Assembly: GCA_051453625.1 (NCBI GenBank)
Contig: JBOZIK010000001.1
Coordinates: forward strand, 189,943,116-190,007,115
Source of the DNA: Welwitschia mirabilis
Lineage: Eukaryota > Gnetophyta > Gnetopsida > Welwitschiales
DNA length: 64,000 nucleotides
Direction of reading: 5' to 3'
Both the position numbers and the translations under genes were made by a program. Position 1 is the stretch's first letter. Each line of letters opens with the position of its first letter. Positions 1 through 11,485 of this stretch are shown here, in pieces. The notes under the pieces are model-generated. The model was not told the DNA's origin. It searched no databases and saw only the letters and a program-made list of their open reading frames with translations.

Positions 1-692
1 TGATAGTCGATCCCTTATCTTATGTTGGCCTTTAAAGAGATGATCATAATCGAGTAGTTGACCTTAGATCTAGAGATAGTCAACTGTAGACATCATGTTT
101 GAATATTGATCATAGGTGGTTGACCTCATGATATTCCAGTCAACCTAGGTAATTGACCTCTAAGATATGGGCAGTCAATCCTTTACTGTTCAAGACAAGA
201 TTTTTGCAAGTAGGATATGCTCAACCCCTTGGAGAAAGCAAATCGATATTCAAGACATCTTCTATCAACTTGATTAATCTTAAATCTTTATCAGTAGTCT
301 AGTCTAACTTCCTTTGAGGTTTTCTTGTGATCTATTGTAAGCTCTAGATAAGCTCCAATGAAATTAAATATTAGCCTAAAAATACCTTCATTTAATTAGT
401 TCATAAGATAGTGTTTTGATGTATTATTAATAAATAACTGAGAGGTATAATAATCTTCTCCTTTATCAATAATAATAATCAACTCAAGAGTGTTATTTAT
501 TTTCTCTTAAGATGGAGCTCTCTTAAGTTAGTTCTTCCCTTAGATATATGCATGAATCTAATGAAATTAGTTTGCACAAATTAAAGGATACAAAATATAG
601 GAAATTTCCTACCTTGATTGTGTGCTAATGTTATTAAATAATTACATGTTATATTAGGACCTAGTAAACATGTCATTATAATTAAACTAGGT
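1..692. repeat. Copia-like LTR relic with GTCAACC/GTTGACC motifs (tentative)
   Basis: No reading frame survives here. The first 200 bases carry repeated GTTGACC, AGTCAACC and GTCGATC words. The same kind of word recurs at 8.2-8.7 kb in a segment that ends like a copia LTR, and at 29.0-29.2 kb. That makes an old copia LTR or its flank the best guess, but no terminus, primer site or polypurine tract is visible. Ten N follow directly at 693-702. Confidence 0.3.
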
Positions 693-702
693 NNNNNNNN
701 NN
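693..702. other. Assembly gap (10 N)
   Basis: Ten undetermined bases. The flanking sequence is ordinary AT-rich repeat. Confidence 0.95.
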
Positions 703-897
703 ACATATCATGATAACAATTGTCAAAACATGATAATAACATACAAACTAAGATAATAAAATAGTAGATAATAAACTAAAACTTTCTTTAACTAAAAAAC
801 TATTTCTATCCTCCTTGGCATTAATGACAATGGAGGTAAAAACTACATGTAGTTAAACAACAAAGATAAAAAGCACAAACTCTAATTAGAATTATTT

Positions 898-1401
898 ATG
901 GATGATATGTGGTGGTAAGAACTACAATTGATAACACCCTGAGATGATACTATGGGAGATGGATGAGCTGACATAGTAGCTAAAGATGAAGTTAATAGAG
1001 TGAAGGCTAAGCCCTATCGAGTAGAGAGGCCACTAGATCTGAATCTGTGACGCATATATTGGAATGAAGCTCGAGGACCACGTCATGATGAGGATGCCTC
1101 CTATAGAGATGAAGGTTGAGGTGGCTTCGATGGTGCCTCTGTTCTCCTAGGTGGTGGAGTAGATGCCTTCTGAGATGCCTCTTCTTCTTCCTCCTCCTAT
1201 GACCACTACTACTCCTCTAATTCTTCATCCTCTTTTAACTTCTCTTCTTCTTGTGCTTCATTTGCTGATTCCTCTACTATTTCTTCTTCCTTTGATGCCT
1301 CTTTTTCTTCTTCCTCTGTTAGCTTATCCTCCTCATTGTCTTCCTCTTACTCCTCAACTGGAATGTCTAGTGGAGGAGTAGAAGAGGGTATGAGAGACTA
1401 A
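898..1401 (+). pseudogene. Broken serine-rich ORF, probably transposon-derived
   Basis: One frame runs 168 codons from ATG at 898 to TAA at 1399-1401 without needing a frameshift. It contains six internal stops, five TGA and one TAA. Every one is a single C to T step from CGA or CAA, the pattern left by cytosine deamination. The frame starts MDDMWW, has an Arg/Asp/Glu-rich middle (for example RIYWNEARGPRHDEDASYRD) and then about 60 residues dominated by Ser with Phe, Tyr and Asp. It ends SSGGVEEGMRD. About 14 stops would be expected by chance in such AT-rich DNA. I do not recognise the family. A C-terminal tail of a transposase or of a retroelement accessory ORF is plausible from the setting but unproven. 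No promoter or intron signals were seen. Confidence 0.5.
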
Positions 1402-1856
1402 GCTAGCATAGGTGATGAAATATAATAAAATTTTAAAATATGTCGAGCCCTCCTCATCTCTCTTAGAAGATATAGTATTGCTACTAAGATTCTTCCTACT
1501 CATACATCTTGGTATAGAGTAATATAAGAAGATCCATCATTGGATCCATAGGTCCTCTAGAACATGTAGCATAAGTATAAGATCTAGAAGAAGGTGCATG
1601 AAATGTCTCTATGCCTCTACCATATGAGGGTCTTTGGACTAGACTTGCCTCAAAGAGATGCATGCATGCTAATGTAGAATAGTTAAGACACTAGGATGAT
1701 TTAAGAATGATAACATTGTACTATGATAGAGGTATCTAAAAGTGATAACACAACCTCATGATTAAACCTTCATAGCATAAAGTTTAAATATGATTAGAGG
1801 TGCATCAATCTTTTGTTGATAATATAATCAATGAAGAAACCTAAGCCTACAGAGGA
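1402..1856. other. No feature seen
   Basis: AT-rich sequence between the serine-rich relic and the T-family LTR. No frame, repeat or motif could be supported. Confidence 0.5.
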
Positions 1857-4767
1857 TAATTAAACAAAGTAAAAAACTCAATTTTTAAAATAAGAAGATC
1901 ATGCTTTGAGCCTTTTAAAAAATAAATGTGTACTTAACATGATAATTCATCTTAGTGGAATAAAATTAAGTATAAAAAGTTCAAATTATATCATAAAGCA
2001 ATCTCCTAGGTTCAATTGTAAATATAGTGAAAGCACATGGGTATCGAACAAATGGAATACTTAACATGAATTCTTATAGAAATATTAAAATTACTCTATC
2101 AAATTGTCACTTCATATAATAAAACAACTATTTCTCTTAAGTGACATTTAACTAATTTAACACACAGTTTAAGATAATGGTGAAAAATCACATGTGTAAA
2201 AGCATAATTTTACAAGATGTGAAAAGGAAAATGCAATAAAGTAAGGATAATTAATCTTTTATGAACATTCACAAAGTTTCAAAGATCATTGATAATTCAC
2301 ATGAATAAGCAAAAGAGTTTAAATAGTCAAATCTACCTAAGTCATTTTTTTGTGTAAAAATAATCTTCCTTGAAAAGTTAACTTATATAATTCATTAAAT
2401 GGATGTAATTAGGTAATCCAAAAAAAATAATCCATTCTATGTAAAATTTAAATCAATTTAAAATCAAAATATAACACTTGTAAATAGACATTCTTCAAAT
2501 TGATTAGGAAAACTATTTGACAATAACAAGATTTTTGCTAAAGTGCAACACATATGACTTGAAAGATAACTCTTTACTTAAGTATAAAATAAATTATAAA
2601 AGCATTGAAACATAAAAATTAGGGTTAAAATGAATAGGAAATTGGTAAAAATCAGTATAATAATGTTCATTCAATCAAAGTGATCCTAGTTAATTTTGAG
2701 TTATTTTGACTAATAAAATGAGAAGAAATGAAGAAGAGAGAGGGAAGAAAGAGAGAAAATTTAGAGAACTAGACTTAGAAAATTTTAGAACCCTTAAAAT
2801 ATGAAAAATATGCCATAAAACAAGTTTTTAAAACTAAATATTAAATAATAAGTAGAATTGATTACAACCTATAAAAATAGTTCATATAGAAAAACTGTAA
2901 AAAAATAGAGTCAATTCGACTTTGATCGAGAATATTAAGTAAACTATAGAACATGAGAAAACATGGATTTCATAATATGAAATTAGTAAAAAAATACTAT
3001 AATATAGAATCTTTAATCTCTAAAAACACTTTAAAAATGATTTAGAGAATCACTGTGCAAGAGCAGAAAAAATAAGATTTGACAATTCAGAAATTTTTCT
3101 AAGTAAAATTGCAACTAAGATTGCAAATGGCATAAAAATGGGTTTTAGAGGCTGAATTTGGATTTTGATAATTTAAGAAAGAAAGTTTTTAAATTATGAG
3201 AGAAATATACTAACAAAAGTTTAGAATCATAGAAGTTGTCGAGAAAACATTATGGTTGAAACAAGCTCTAAAATTAACTATTTTACTTTGATTTTGAGAA
3301 AGGAGAAATAAGAGAGAATAATTCTTGCAATAAAGAATAATTTTAATTTTAGATAAGAAGAAATAACATATTTTTAGATGATTCTACTACCATTGGAGAG
3401 GAGAGAATATAAATTCAACACTAATTACTTTAAAAGAAAAGTGAAATCATGAGAAATGTATAGAAAATGAAAAGAATGGAGGAAAGAAGAGAGAAGAAAA
3501 ATAAAATACATGATTTATTTTAATAAATAATGTAAAAATATGCAAAAAATGTAGGTTTATATAAAAGGTACTAATTATTCCATAATATAATTATCACTAT
3601 TTATGCTACAAGCTATAAAAAGTTTAATTATATTAAAAGAAAATTATGATAAACATGCATAAGTCAGTAATGAAAAGCATGAAAAACATAAATAAAAGGA
3701 ACACTTATTTATTTCAGATGAATGTTCAGCCTTTCCCATTAGTTCTCCATTTAATAACTTACAAGACTTAATGCTTTCTCCTTCTCCTGCACTGCCCGAT
3801 CATGTGCATTTTACCACCCGTGTAATGCCCTCTTGATGAATGGAAATGGAAGAAAAGATAATAATAAATGGGTTATGAAAGGGTTTAGAAGGATAAAAAT
3901 GAAATTAGATGACAATAAAAGATGTAAATGAGGAATGTAAAAGTTTTCCAACTCTATATAGAAAGAAGATCAACTTGGAAATGAAGAAAAATGAAAGAAA
4001 ATGGATAGAAAATATTCTTCTAATTCTTGAAAATGGATATTTTGGCATAAAAATTATATAATAGCAAGATCATAATGGTATGGGCACTAAGGAGGAATAT
4101 TTATAGGTATATAGGATTGGTTTCAGGCTAAGGAGTTGCCAAAACCATGGTAATTCACATGTGATTCATGTCTGATTTTGTAAAACTATCACGTGGTGCT
4201 ACAATTCCATTTTACTCTTAGAATTGATGTTATAGCACCATAGGTAGTTTATTACATAACTAACACAAATTCAAAAATAAAACTTAATTTAATTTTTTTC
4301 TTTAATGGTTACAATACATGAATTTATCAAATTTAACTAAAAAACAACTAAAAATAAGTAGATTATGTCTCCAAGAATGTAATTTTCCAAGGTACTAATG
4401 TTTGAAATGCTTTGATATCATTCAATGTTATGCATCTAATGTTAGAGTGAGTCAGAGTCATTACATTAGCAAGAGGATGATATATGATGATGAAAAAGGG
4501 ACTATGAATCATTTATATGGCTTTTATGTTTAAGTAGTCATTTTTGATCTTCATTTTCACCCTCAAACGTGATCTCCTAATCATAAGCATTGTGAAGAGC
4601 CCTAAAATAGATTGTTAATGCATCATTTTGAGCTCATTGAGTGTCTAAGGTACCTGTTACCTAAAAAGTGTAAAAATACCTCTAAATATAGTATTAAAGT
4701 TCAAAAGTTAATGTAAAATATTGACTAATTAATAGCTTATTTTATTTAAAATTTAGGCTTCATCACA
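1857..4767 (-). mobile_element. T-family LTR, 3' LTR copy (Athila-like)
   Basis: This stretch matches 25,490-27,763 along its whole length, in the same orientation and order. The other copy lacks about 640 bases that correspond to roughly 2,985-3,625 here. Read on the minus strand the LTR begins TGTGATGAAGCC at 4767. It is preceded on that strand by GACTAGTTGGGAAA, which resembles the polypurine tract ending Athila-type elements, so this is a 3' LTR whose interior lay to the right. The left end is set by where similarity to the second copy stops (about 1,857); the terminal dinucleotide there is unclear. There is no coding content. Confidence 0.65.
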
Positions 4768-4782
4768 TTTCCCAACTAGTCT
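4768..4782 (-). other. Polypurine tract of T-family element (degenerate)
   Basis: The minus strand reads GACTAGTTGGGAAA directly before the LTR start. It sits where plus-strand DNA priming would occur. It is partly pyrimidine-substituted, in line with the decayed state of the element. Confidence 0.45.
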
Positions 4783-5212
4783 CTTTATAAATGTCATGTA
4801 AATGATAATGATAAGAGGAATGAAACCTACATTAATCAATATTTTCATTTGCAGGATTTCATATCAAGCTTGTTATTAGAATATCTAATGACATTTGTCA
4901 TTCACCTAATGGTGAGGAATTACATCATTCATCAAGCCTTGTGAATGAATCATCAAGATGTCTATAGCTCAAGTAAGTGATTATGGATCTAAATGCTGGT
5001 CCTACAAATAATACAAAATATAAAGAAATAACACTAATAATAATAAAACATAATAATGTATATATGTCACAAGAGATAATAAATAAATGTAAACATTTTA
5101 AAAACTTCAACATTTTATTTAAGACAAATTAAAGTAAAAATTTTATTCAAATGCCAAAAAAAAAAGGAGAGAAAAATGTGGATACCACCTAAATAAACTA
5201 AAAGTACACCCA
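4783..5212. other. Remnant between T LTR and R LTR
   Basis: Probably the leftover 3' interior of the T copy whose LTR ends at 4767. No protein similarity could be read. A purine-rich run (poly-A then GGAGAGAAAAATG) lies at about 5,158-5,178, some 35 bases before the next LTR. It could be a polypurine tract but is not adjacent to the LTR. Confidence 0.3.
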
Positions 5213-6335
5213 TGATAAGGCACAGATTTACATCATGCATAATATATTTTATGCATAGTTAGATGTAAAAAATATAGAATTACTATTTAGTTTACATAAA
5301 TAATAGGTATTTGTCTTTTATATTTAGGTATTATTTTAGAATTATAGTTTAGGATTACATATTGATTATAATGCATAATTTAGTAATTAATAAAAATAAT
5401 ATTATTGTCTTGTAAGTTTTTGTACCCATGAAACATAATGATAAGTGTCATAACAACTATTAATGAAGAAAAACGAGGCAAGAAGCAAGGTAAGTAATCT
5501 CATTACAATAAAATGCCACATGAAAAATGGAGGAAAAATTTGTTCTAACTATCCTGATTTCATGCATTACATGTGCCAATGTACTCCCTTAATATAGTGG
5601 GAGCTATTATTCATTCTTGTACAAGCGTTCTCCCTCTAACTACTTAAAGACTAACATAAATATAACCTAGATCTACCATCATAGGATTTTTGGAGGGACG
5701 TTTTGCATAACATTTAGAAATGGTAGCAAGCCTTAAGATCAACTTTGGAGTACTCTTCTTCATTTTAGCTATGATCTACGAAGGAAACACTATTTGTAAT
5801 TAGTTTATCTATTATAGCATAAGCATTATATTCCTGAAAAGAATATGTTTGTATTATGATTTATTTTAGTATTTGTTACATATTGTAAAACACAATTTAT
5901 CTTTTAGAATTCTAGTTTACTTTGTTTACATGCTAAAAAAGTATTGTGAACTAATATATTACTTGAAAAAGTAATAATTTATCTTATCTTGCTTCTATAT
6001 CTATTGCTGGATAAGTATTAGGATATAATAGGGACTAGAAACAGGTGCTATCTAGAACAATTTTACCATTATTCTTATGGTACTAACCCCCTAATCTTGT
6101 ATTTTATAAACATACTTAGCTAGATAAATTAATAAATCACTTTGTTATTCTAAAACCTGATCTTGATAAGTTTTGTAAAAGCATTAGTTTCTGTAAGAAC
6201 ATCATTTTCAGTGATCTGAATAATTAATTTAAATAATGTTAATACTTCAAAGTTAACTAGATCCTTCAAAGCCTTTCCCTAAACAAAATATATTCTGATA
6301 AGTTCTGTGATATTAAGGTTATAATAGCACACATT
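5213..6335 (+). mobile_element. R-family LTR, copy A
   Basis: It starts TGATAAGGCA and matches the LTR at 14,616-15,786 through to the assembly gap at 6336, which cuts off its last bases. The shared block includes the stretch from TTACATCATGCATAA to the GATAAATTAATAAATCAC zone. It is probably a separate insertion from the element at 9.5-15.8 kb. There is no coding content; the short open frames within it are chance. Confidence 0.7.
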
Positions 6336-6435
6336 NNNNNNNNNNNNNNNNNNNNNNNNNNNNNNNNNNNNNNNNNNNNNNNNNNNNNNNNNNNNNNNNN
6401 NNNNNNNNNNNNNNNNNNNNNNNNNNNNNNNNNNN
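6336..6435. other. Assembly gap (100 N)
   Basis: A gap of conventional length (true size unknown). It interrupts R LTR copy A, so the right edge and any interior of that copy cannot be judged. Confidence 0.95.
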
Positions 6436-6798
6436 ATTTTTCATTACTCGATTATTATACATTAAATTAAATTCACCTCTACCTTGACCATCCTTTCACA
6501 TGATAGTATTAATATTCTTCTTTTCTTTAATAATTTTTCTTTTTATAACCTCTTCGATTACTTAACCTTGCAATCATAAAATTATTACCCTACTTTACAT
6601 TTTCTTCATAACTTGTGTAACTTCTCTATGATGTTAAACTTAATGATTTATAATACACATTAATTTCACCTATGCTTTTTCATAGATGTATTTCACATGT
6701 TGTACGCTTAATTCTAAATGATATACATGTTTTAAGTTTTTTTGATTAGTTGGCTCGCAACTTATTATTCACTTACTTTATTAGGGACTGATAAATGC
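6436..6798 (+). other. 3' interior remnant of an Athila/Tat-like element
   Basis: AT-rich sequence with no readable protein. It is placed as the end of an element only because it leads into TTAGGGACTGATAAATGC and a G-run, the arrangement that closes Athila/Tat-type interiors. Confidence 0.35.
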
Positions 6799-6811
6799 TA
6801 AGTGGGGGGGC
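6799..6811 (+). other. Polypurine tract
   Basis: TAAGTGGGGGGG lies just after an AGGGACTGATAAATG word. The same layout, AGGGACTAGCAAAG followed by a purine run, precedes the R LTR at 14,616. It is the plus-strand primer site of an LTR element. Confidence 0.6.
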
Positions 6812-6816
6812 TACAT

Positions 6817-7850
6817 TGTGATGCTAACTTAACTTATTTAATACACTTGTAAAGTACATTTTTAGGTCCTATTTACAAGTTTTTCCAGGAATTTATGTAA
6901 ATTCTACAAAGCTTTTATATAGGTTAAAATATGCAATAATATTTCAAATAAGAAGCCATTTTTGGATAATGATTGATCAAAGCAAAATAATAAAGATATA
7001 TTGGTCATCCTCACTATTGTGTGGGTGATAAAAGGGATGACAGTCAAAAAAGTATAGTCATCCTTTGTGCCATGAGGACAACTCCTAAGATGATAGTCAA
7101 TATGTTCGACGCATGCAAAGCATTAGTTGGCAGATGAAGTATTGTCCTCTTTGTTATGGGACGACATAAGGGACAACACTTAAAATAATGTATAAATTTA
7201 ATTAAATTGTTATGAAAGAATGTATTTAACTTGTACCTCTTCATTCCATACCCTTTAGTAACCTATCCTAACCTATAAATAGACCCTTTTAGATCCTATC
7301 CAAAATCATCTTTTACATCTATATTTTTGTGATAATTGGAGATTGTTGAAGGTAAGAAGATCCATCTTACTTATGAGAAGGACAACCTTGGTATTAGGCA
7401 ATGAATCTTTCATTAAGAAAATGTTGTTATAAGTGGATGTACTTCAATTTCATTAACAAAAGTATTGATTGAATTGAAATATTTTCAAATGTTTTATTGT
7501 CATTTCTTATAGCTTATCTTAATTGCAAGATTAAGTAACATGAATTTATAATTGAAATAGATTATAAGGATCAATCTAAGTGATAGTAGATTGAAAGTTT
7601 AATTAATTCATTACATTAGAATTACATTCATTGCATTGCATTTTATTTCATTACATTGCACTGCATTCCATCTTCATCTTTGCATTGTTTAAGTTAATTT
7701 CCTTGAAAGAAAATGTACAAAATATTTATTCTTCTCTTATGAAAGCAATTTGTCATATTCTCTTTTAAAAATATTCTCTAAGTATATGACATTTGGGTTG
7801 ATCCTACTATACAAATGTGTATTATTTGCAATTAGATATTTATCTTTTCA
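6817..7850 (+). mobile_element. LTR of a further Athila/Tat-like family
   Basis: It begins TGTGATGCTAAC a few bases after the polypurine tract. It is unlike the R, T, K and H LTRs in this window. It carries a good core promoter, CTATAAATAGAC at 7,273-7,284. The right end is uncertain: no CA terminus or primer binding site could be fixed, and an integrase scrap follows at 7,911. The GC-richer part at 7,010-7,160 has repeated GTCATCC/GGATGAC words. Confidence 0.5.
7273..7284 (+). promoter_or_regulatory. TATA box in LTR
   Basis: CTATAAATAGAC matches the plant TATA consensus and sits about 450 bases into the LTR, where the U3 promoter belongs. Activity is not implied for so decayed an element. 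Confidence 0.5.
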
Positions 7851-7910
7851 GATGTTGTAAGTTAAATTTGATCTTTAGAATATTGGAATTAGAAGCACAA
7901 ATACGCATCA

Positions 7911-8095
7911 CAATACTTTTCTAGAATTTTAATTAGTAACTAAAGTAATCACTTCAAAAACAAATTTCTTAGAAAACTCCTCCTTTTTATAGGAATTAAA
8001 CATAAAATTACAAATGCCTATCATCCTCAAACAAATGATCAAGTCAAGAATGCTAATATAGAGATTAAGAAAATGTTGGATTATGTTTTGCCAAT
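7911..8095 (+). pseudogene. pol: Ty3-type integrase core fragment
   Basis: The plus strand encodes about 60 residues of a retroviral-type integrase catalytic core. Visible are RILIS, then HFKNKFLRKLL, then GIKHKITNAYHPQT followed by NDQVKNANIEIKKML. YHPQT with the following Gln-Val is the hallmark that precedes the catalytic Glu, which falls in the IEIKK segment. The aspartate expected after RILIS is Asn here, and a stop lies three codons before HFKNK. Nothing on either side continues the domain: an LTR-like segment lies upstream and a copia-type LTR downstream, so it is a scrap. The wording fits the Athila/Tat branch better than the chromoviral one. Confidence 0.75.
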
Positions 8096-8189
8096 TGATA
8101 TCAAACTAATGTCTTTTGTATAGCAAATTTTGTGAATTTTATGCAAAAGATCTTAAAGTTTTTGTAGGTTAAAAGATGGAATTAAAATA

Positions 8190-9511
8190 TGCACCAAAAA
8201 CCTATTTATTCATTTACCCTCAAGAGGGATCGACCAGATCCTTAAGGGGTCAATTGCACTGAAAGCAGACAAAGTAAAATGAACTGCATCCATAGGGGTT
8301 AACTGGATTTTGATAAAATCAACCAGACCTGTAACTTGGAGAACTAGTATCCCTGAATTGAATGGTAAAGAGTCGACTAGACCTGCATGGGGTCAACCAG
8401 ATTTAAGGACCTAATAGACAGTATTCCTAGACTGAAAGACAAGGGATCAACCAGACTTATAATGGGGTTAACTAGACTTGTGCAATAAGTAGCTAGTATG
8501 CCTAGATAGATCATTATGGGGTTGACCAAACCCAGAAGGAATTAATCAGACTAGATCAACTAGACCTAGATGGGGTCTATTGGACAAAAAGACATAAAAA
8601 TTTGGAGTAATCAAAACTCTCTCTCAAGTAACCTGTGTAACTCACAACACCACATTGGTTCGACTAGATTTTTATGGGGTCGATCGGACAGAACAGAAAA
8701 GAAATTTTTCTAAACATTATGTATCTATTTTCTAGCTATTAAGTAGCTATTTTATAACAGTTATAGCCATTGAAAGTGCAATTCAAATGTACTAAATCCT
8801 AGTAGCCTTTCATTATAAATAGCTAAGTCATAGATGACCAATTAATATTTTGGAATCATTTTCATTTAGCCAAATTGTTGGATCTAAAATATTAAGCTAT
8901 ATATTTGCATTGCTATCATTGTTGTATCTTGATATCTACATTTTTGACTAGAGGAGATCTACCATTGGCATACTTACTTCATTCAAAGTCAAAGCTAGAG
9001 CTTCATTGGTTGTACTTCTATAGGAGAAGAGCTCCATCTATTATACTGATTTCAAAACAGGTGATATCTATGCTTTTAAGGCATCACTACATCACTACCT
9101 TATTTGCTAAAGGTTGAGACTAAGCCTTGAAAATTATATTCTAAAGATTAATATTAAGTCTTGAAACATTCTAAAAGTTGATAATGAGCCTAGAAAAGTA
9201 CATTTGTAAAGGTTACAGGTGAACTTGGAATACCTGGTAGAGTAACAGAGATCTAAGCTCTATCTTGGAAGAAGCTGATCATTGAGAGTGGAGTAGGAGG
9301 TTTTTTGAACCACTATAAATTTGACTTGCATCAAAGTGGTAGTTTATGATTTTAGTTTTTGATTTTTTACTTTTAGTATCTTATCAAATTGTGCACTTCT
9401 TAGAATAATTTATTTAATATATGAAAGTTATATTTAAGTTGTTCTATTCTAGATTATTTATTGAAATTTTGAAAGAACCTAGTCATCCTCCCCCTCTAGG
9501 GTTCTCGATCC
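8190..9511 (+). mobile_element. Copia-type LTR (solo or truncated) rich in GTCAACCAGAC words
   Basis: The right end reads CCTCCCCCTCTAGGG followed by TTCTCGATCCTATCA. This is the usual close of long SIRE/Maximus- or Angela-like copia LTRs. A TATA box lies at 8,813-8,823 (TTATAAATAGC). The U3 part at 8,220-8,700 repeats variants of GGGGTCAACCAGACC about a dozen times at irregular spacing. No copia coding sequence adjoins it. The left end is not marked by a clear TG and is only approximate. It abuts R LTR copy B, whose first 350 or so bases are missing. Confidence 0.5.
8813..8823 (+). promoter_or_regulatory. TATA box in copia-type LTR
   Basis: TTATAAATAGC sits after the GTCAACC-rich U3 block and about 690 bases before the LTR end. 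Confidence 0.45.
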
Positions 9512-10363
9512 TATCACTAACTTCCCTAAATTCATGCATAACATGTGGCAATGTACTTCTTTAATATAAGGGTAGATTTTATTCATTCTGATACAAGTGT
9601 TCTCCCTCTAACTACCTAAAGACTAGTATAAATGCAACCTAGAGCTATCATTATGGGATATTTTAACACACTTTGCATAATGTCTAAGAATGGTAGTAAG
9701 CCTTGGGAATAACTTTAGAGTACTCTTCTTTATTTTAGCTATGACCTACAAAGGAAACATTATTTGTAATCAGATTATTTACCATAGTATAATCATTATA
9801 TTTCTACAAAGAATATCTTTGTATTATGATTTTATTTTAGCATTTGTCACATATTATGGAACTGAAAAATTATCTATTAGAATGTTGTTTTACTTTGTTT
9901 ACATGCTAAAATGTATTGTCAAGTAATATATTACTTGAAAAGTAATAATTTATCTTATCCTTCTCCTATATCTATTGCTAAATAGGTATTAGGATATAAT
10001 AGTACTTAGAAATAAGTGTTTTCTAGCATTACTTTAATATTATTCTTATGTTTTCAGCCCCCTCAATCTTGTATTTTATGTACATACTTAGTTAGATAAA
10101 TTAATAGATCACTTTATTGTTTTAAGAATTAATCTTAACAAATGTTGTAGAAGCATTAATTCCTATAAGAATGTCATTTTCAATAACTTGAATAATGAAT
10201 TTACATAAAGTTAATACTTCAAAGTTAACTAGATTCTTTAAGGCCTCCCTTAAACAAAATATATTTTGATAAGTTCTATGAGATTAAGGTTGCAATATCA
10301 CATATTATTTCACATACTTATCAAGATTTCTTGCATAAATCTACATAAATAATCTTAACTATA
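9512..10363 (+). mobile_element. R-family LTR, copy B (5' LTR, start missing)
   Basis: It matches R LTR copies A and C from the TTCATGCATAACATG point onward. The first third of the LTR is absent, the left edge meeting a copia-type LTR. Similarity to copy C stops at AATCTTAACTATA, which sets the right edge. About 15 bases later comes TTAGGTGCTAGAAGG, a possible degenerate primer binding site, though I cannot assign the tRNA. The gag-like relic starts at 10,511, so this is read as the 5' LTR of the element ending at 15,786. Confidence 0.6.
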
Positions 10364-10510
10364 AAACCTCTCATTAGGTGCTAGAAGGAAGATAGTCTTT
10401 AAGACTATCTAGGATAGTTTGAAGTTTTATTAATTTCTATTTATTTTATTAAAGAAAAAATAATCTTTTCATTAATAGAATCTTGAATAGGATAGTTTTA
10501 TTATAAGATA

Positions 10511-11262
10511 ATGACATCTTTAAGTGAATAAATAGATCCCTATGCCTTTGTGAAAGATTTTGAAATATTAATAAGAAATTGTAATGAGCTACAAAGGAAA
10601 GTGGACCTATTGATAGAGGCACAAAGAGCAAAAAATGAATCTAAAATTGTTGAAGGGATGTATTGGAAATATGAATAATATTTTTATTTAGCTCCTTTAA
10701 ATATGTGTCATGACCCTTTTGTTACACCCAATATTATAGATTCCTTAGTGATAGATATTAATAAATAAAATATTAGATCCACATTTCTAAATGACCTTAA
10801 TGAGAATGATGAAGATGAGGTTTTCATTAAAAAAGAATACAATGATTATCAACTAGAAATTTATATTAATAGAGAATACAAAAATAGAGCGAACTTTATC
10901 TAGAAATGGAAAATAGTAGAGAAAAGTGTAAATAATATCCATTTGAATTAAGCATATTTGAAGAGGAATGCAACAATTAAAAGGAAATAAAATCATCATC
11001 TACATTAGAGAAAGTTAAACAAGTATTTAATAGGAATAAAAAAGATTAAATAAATGAATATACTTTAAAGGACAGGAAAGAGAAGATAATAAATACTCAT
11101 AGAGGTTCCATCCCAATAAATAATTTACTCCATAACTTTGAAAATAATGAATTAGAAATGATGGAAAAAGGTTTCTACAAGTGTCGATTAAGACATTGGC
11201 AGAAAAGAAAATTAAAAAGAATGATGCTAAGAAATATTTTCAAACATTCAAAGATTTTTTAG
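10511..11262 (+). pseudogene. Broken ORF 1 of R element (gag position, family not recognised)
   Basis: The frame opens at ATG 10,511 about 150 bases after the LTR, where gag belongs. The first part runs to about 10,910, with four stops. It reads DPYAFVKDFEILIRNCNELQ, then RKVDLLIEAQRAKNESK, a likely coiled coil, then an Asp/Glu-rich stretch (NDLNENDEDEVF). After a frameshift it continues with YPFELSIFEEEC and a very basic segment, YKCRLRHWQKRKLKRMM, ending at TAG 11,260-11,262. A weaker continuation with LQKEKEHIKEMR runs to about 11,485. No CCHC zinc knuckle, protease or polymerase motif is visible. The order acidic then strongly basic suits a nucleic-acid-binding structural protein, but that is inference; I do not recognise the family. 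Confidence 0.5.
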
Positions 11263-11485
11263 AATGATTTATGCATTAAAATGAAGGAAAATTTGTAGAT
11301 ATATAACTCTAATACAATAAAATAACTAATATATGAAATTGTAAAAACATTGAAAGTTATAGACATAAAAGTAAAACATCTAATTCAAGTAAGTTTTTTA
11401 CATAACATAGGTAAAATTAAAACAAAAGCCTTACTTCAAAAAGAAAAAGAACATATTAAAGAAATGAGATAGGCTTACCTTGGAC

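Noticed and set aside
1163-1381. 72-codon Leu/Pro-rich open frame
   Set aside because: It is the off-frame reading of the TCT/TTC-rich tract; the serine-rich frame on the same strand has the better codon sense and longer extent.
9690-9926. 78-codon open frame
   Set aside because: Lies wholly inside R LTR copy B; copies A and C do not keep it open.
10511-11262. Integrated plant pararetrovirus as the source of the acidic/basic protein relic
   Set aside because: No movement protein, RT or zinc-knuckle motif accompanies it, and it lies directly behind an LTR; an LTR-element gag position explains it better.
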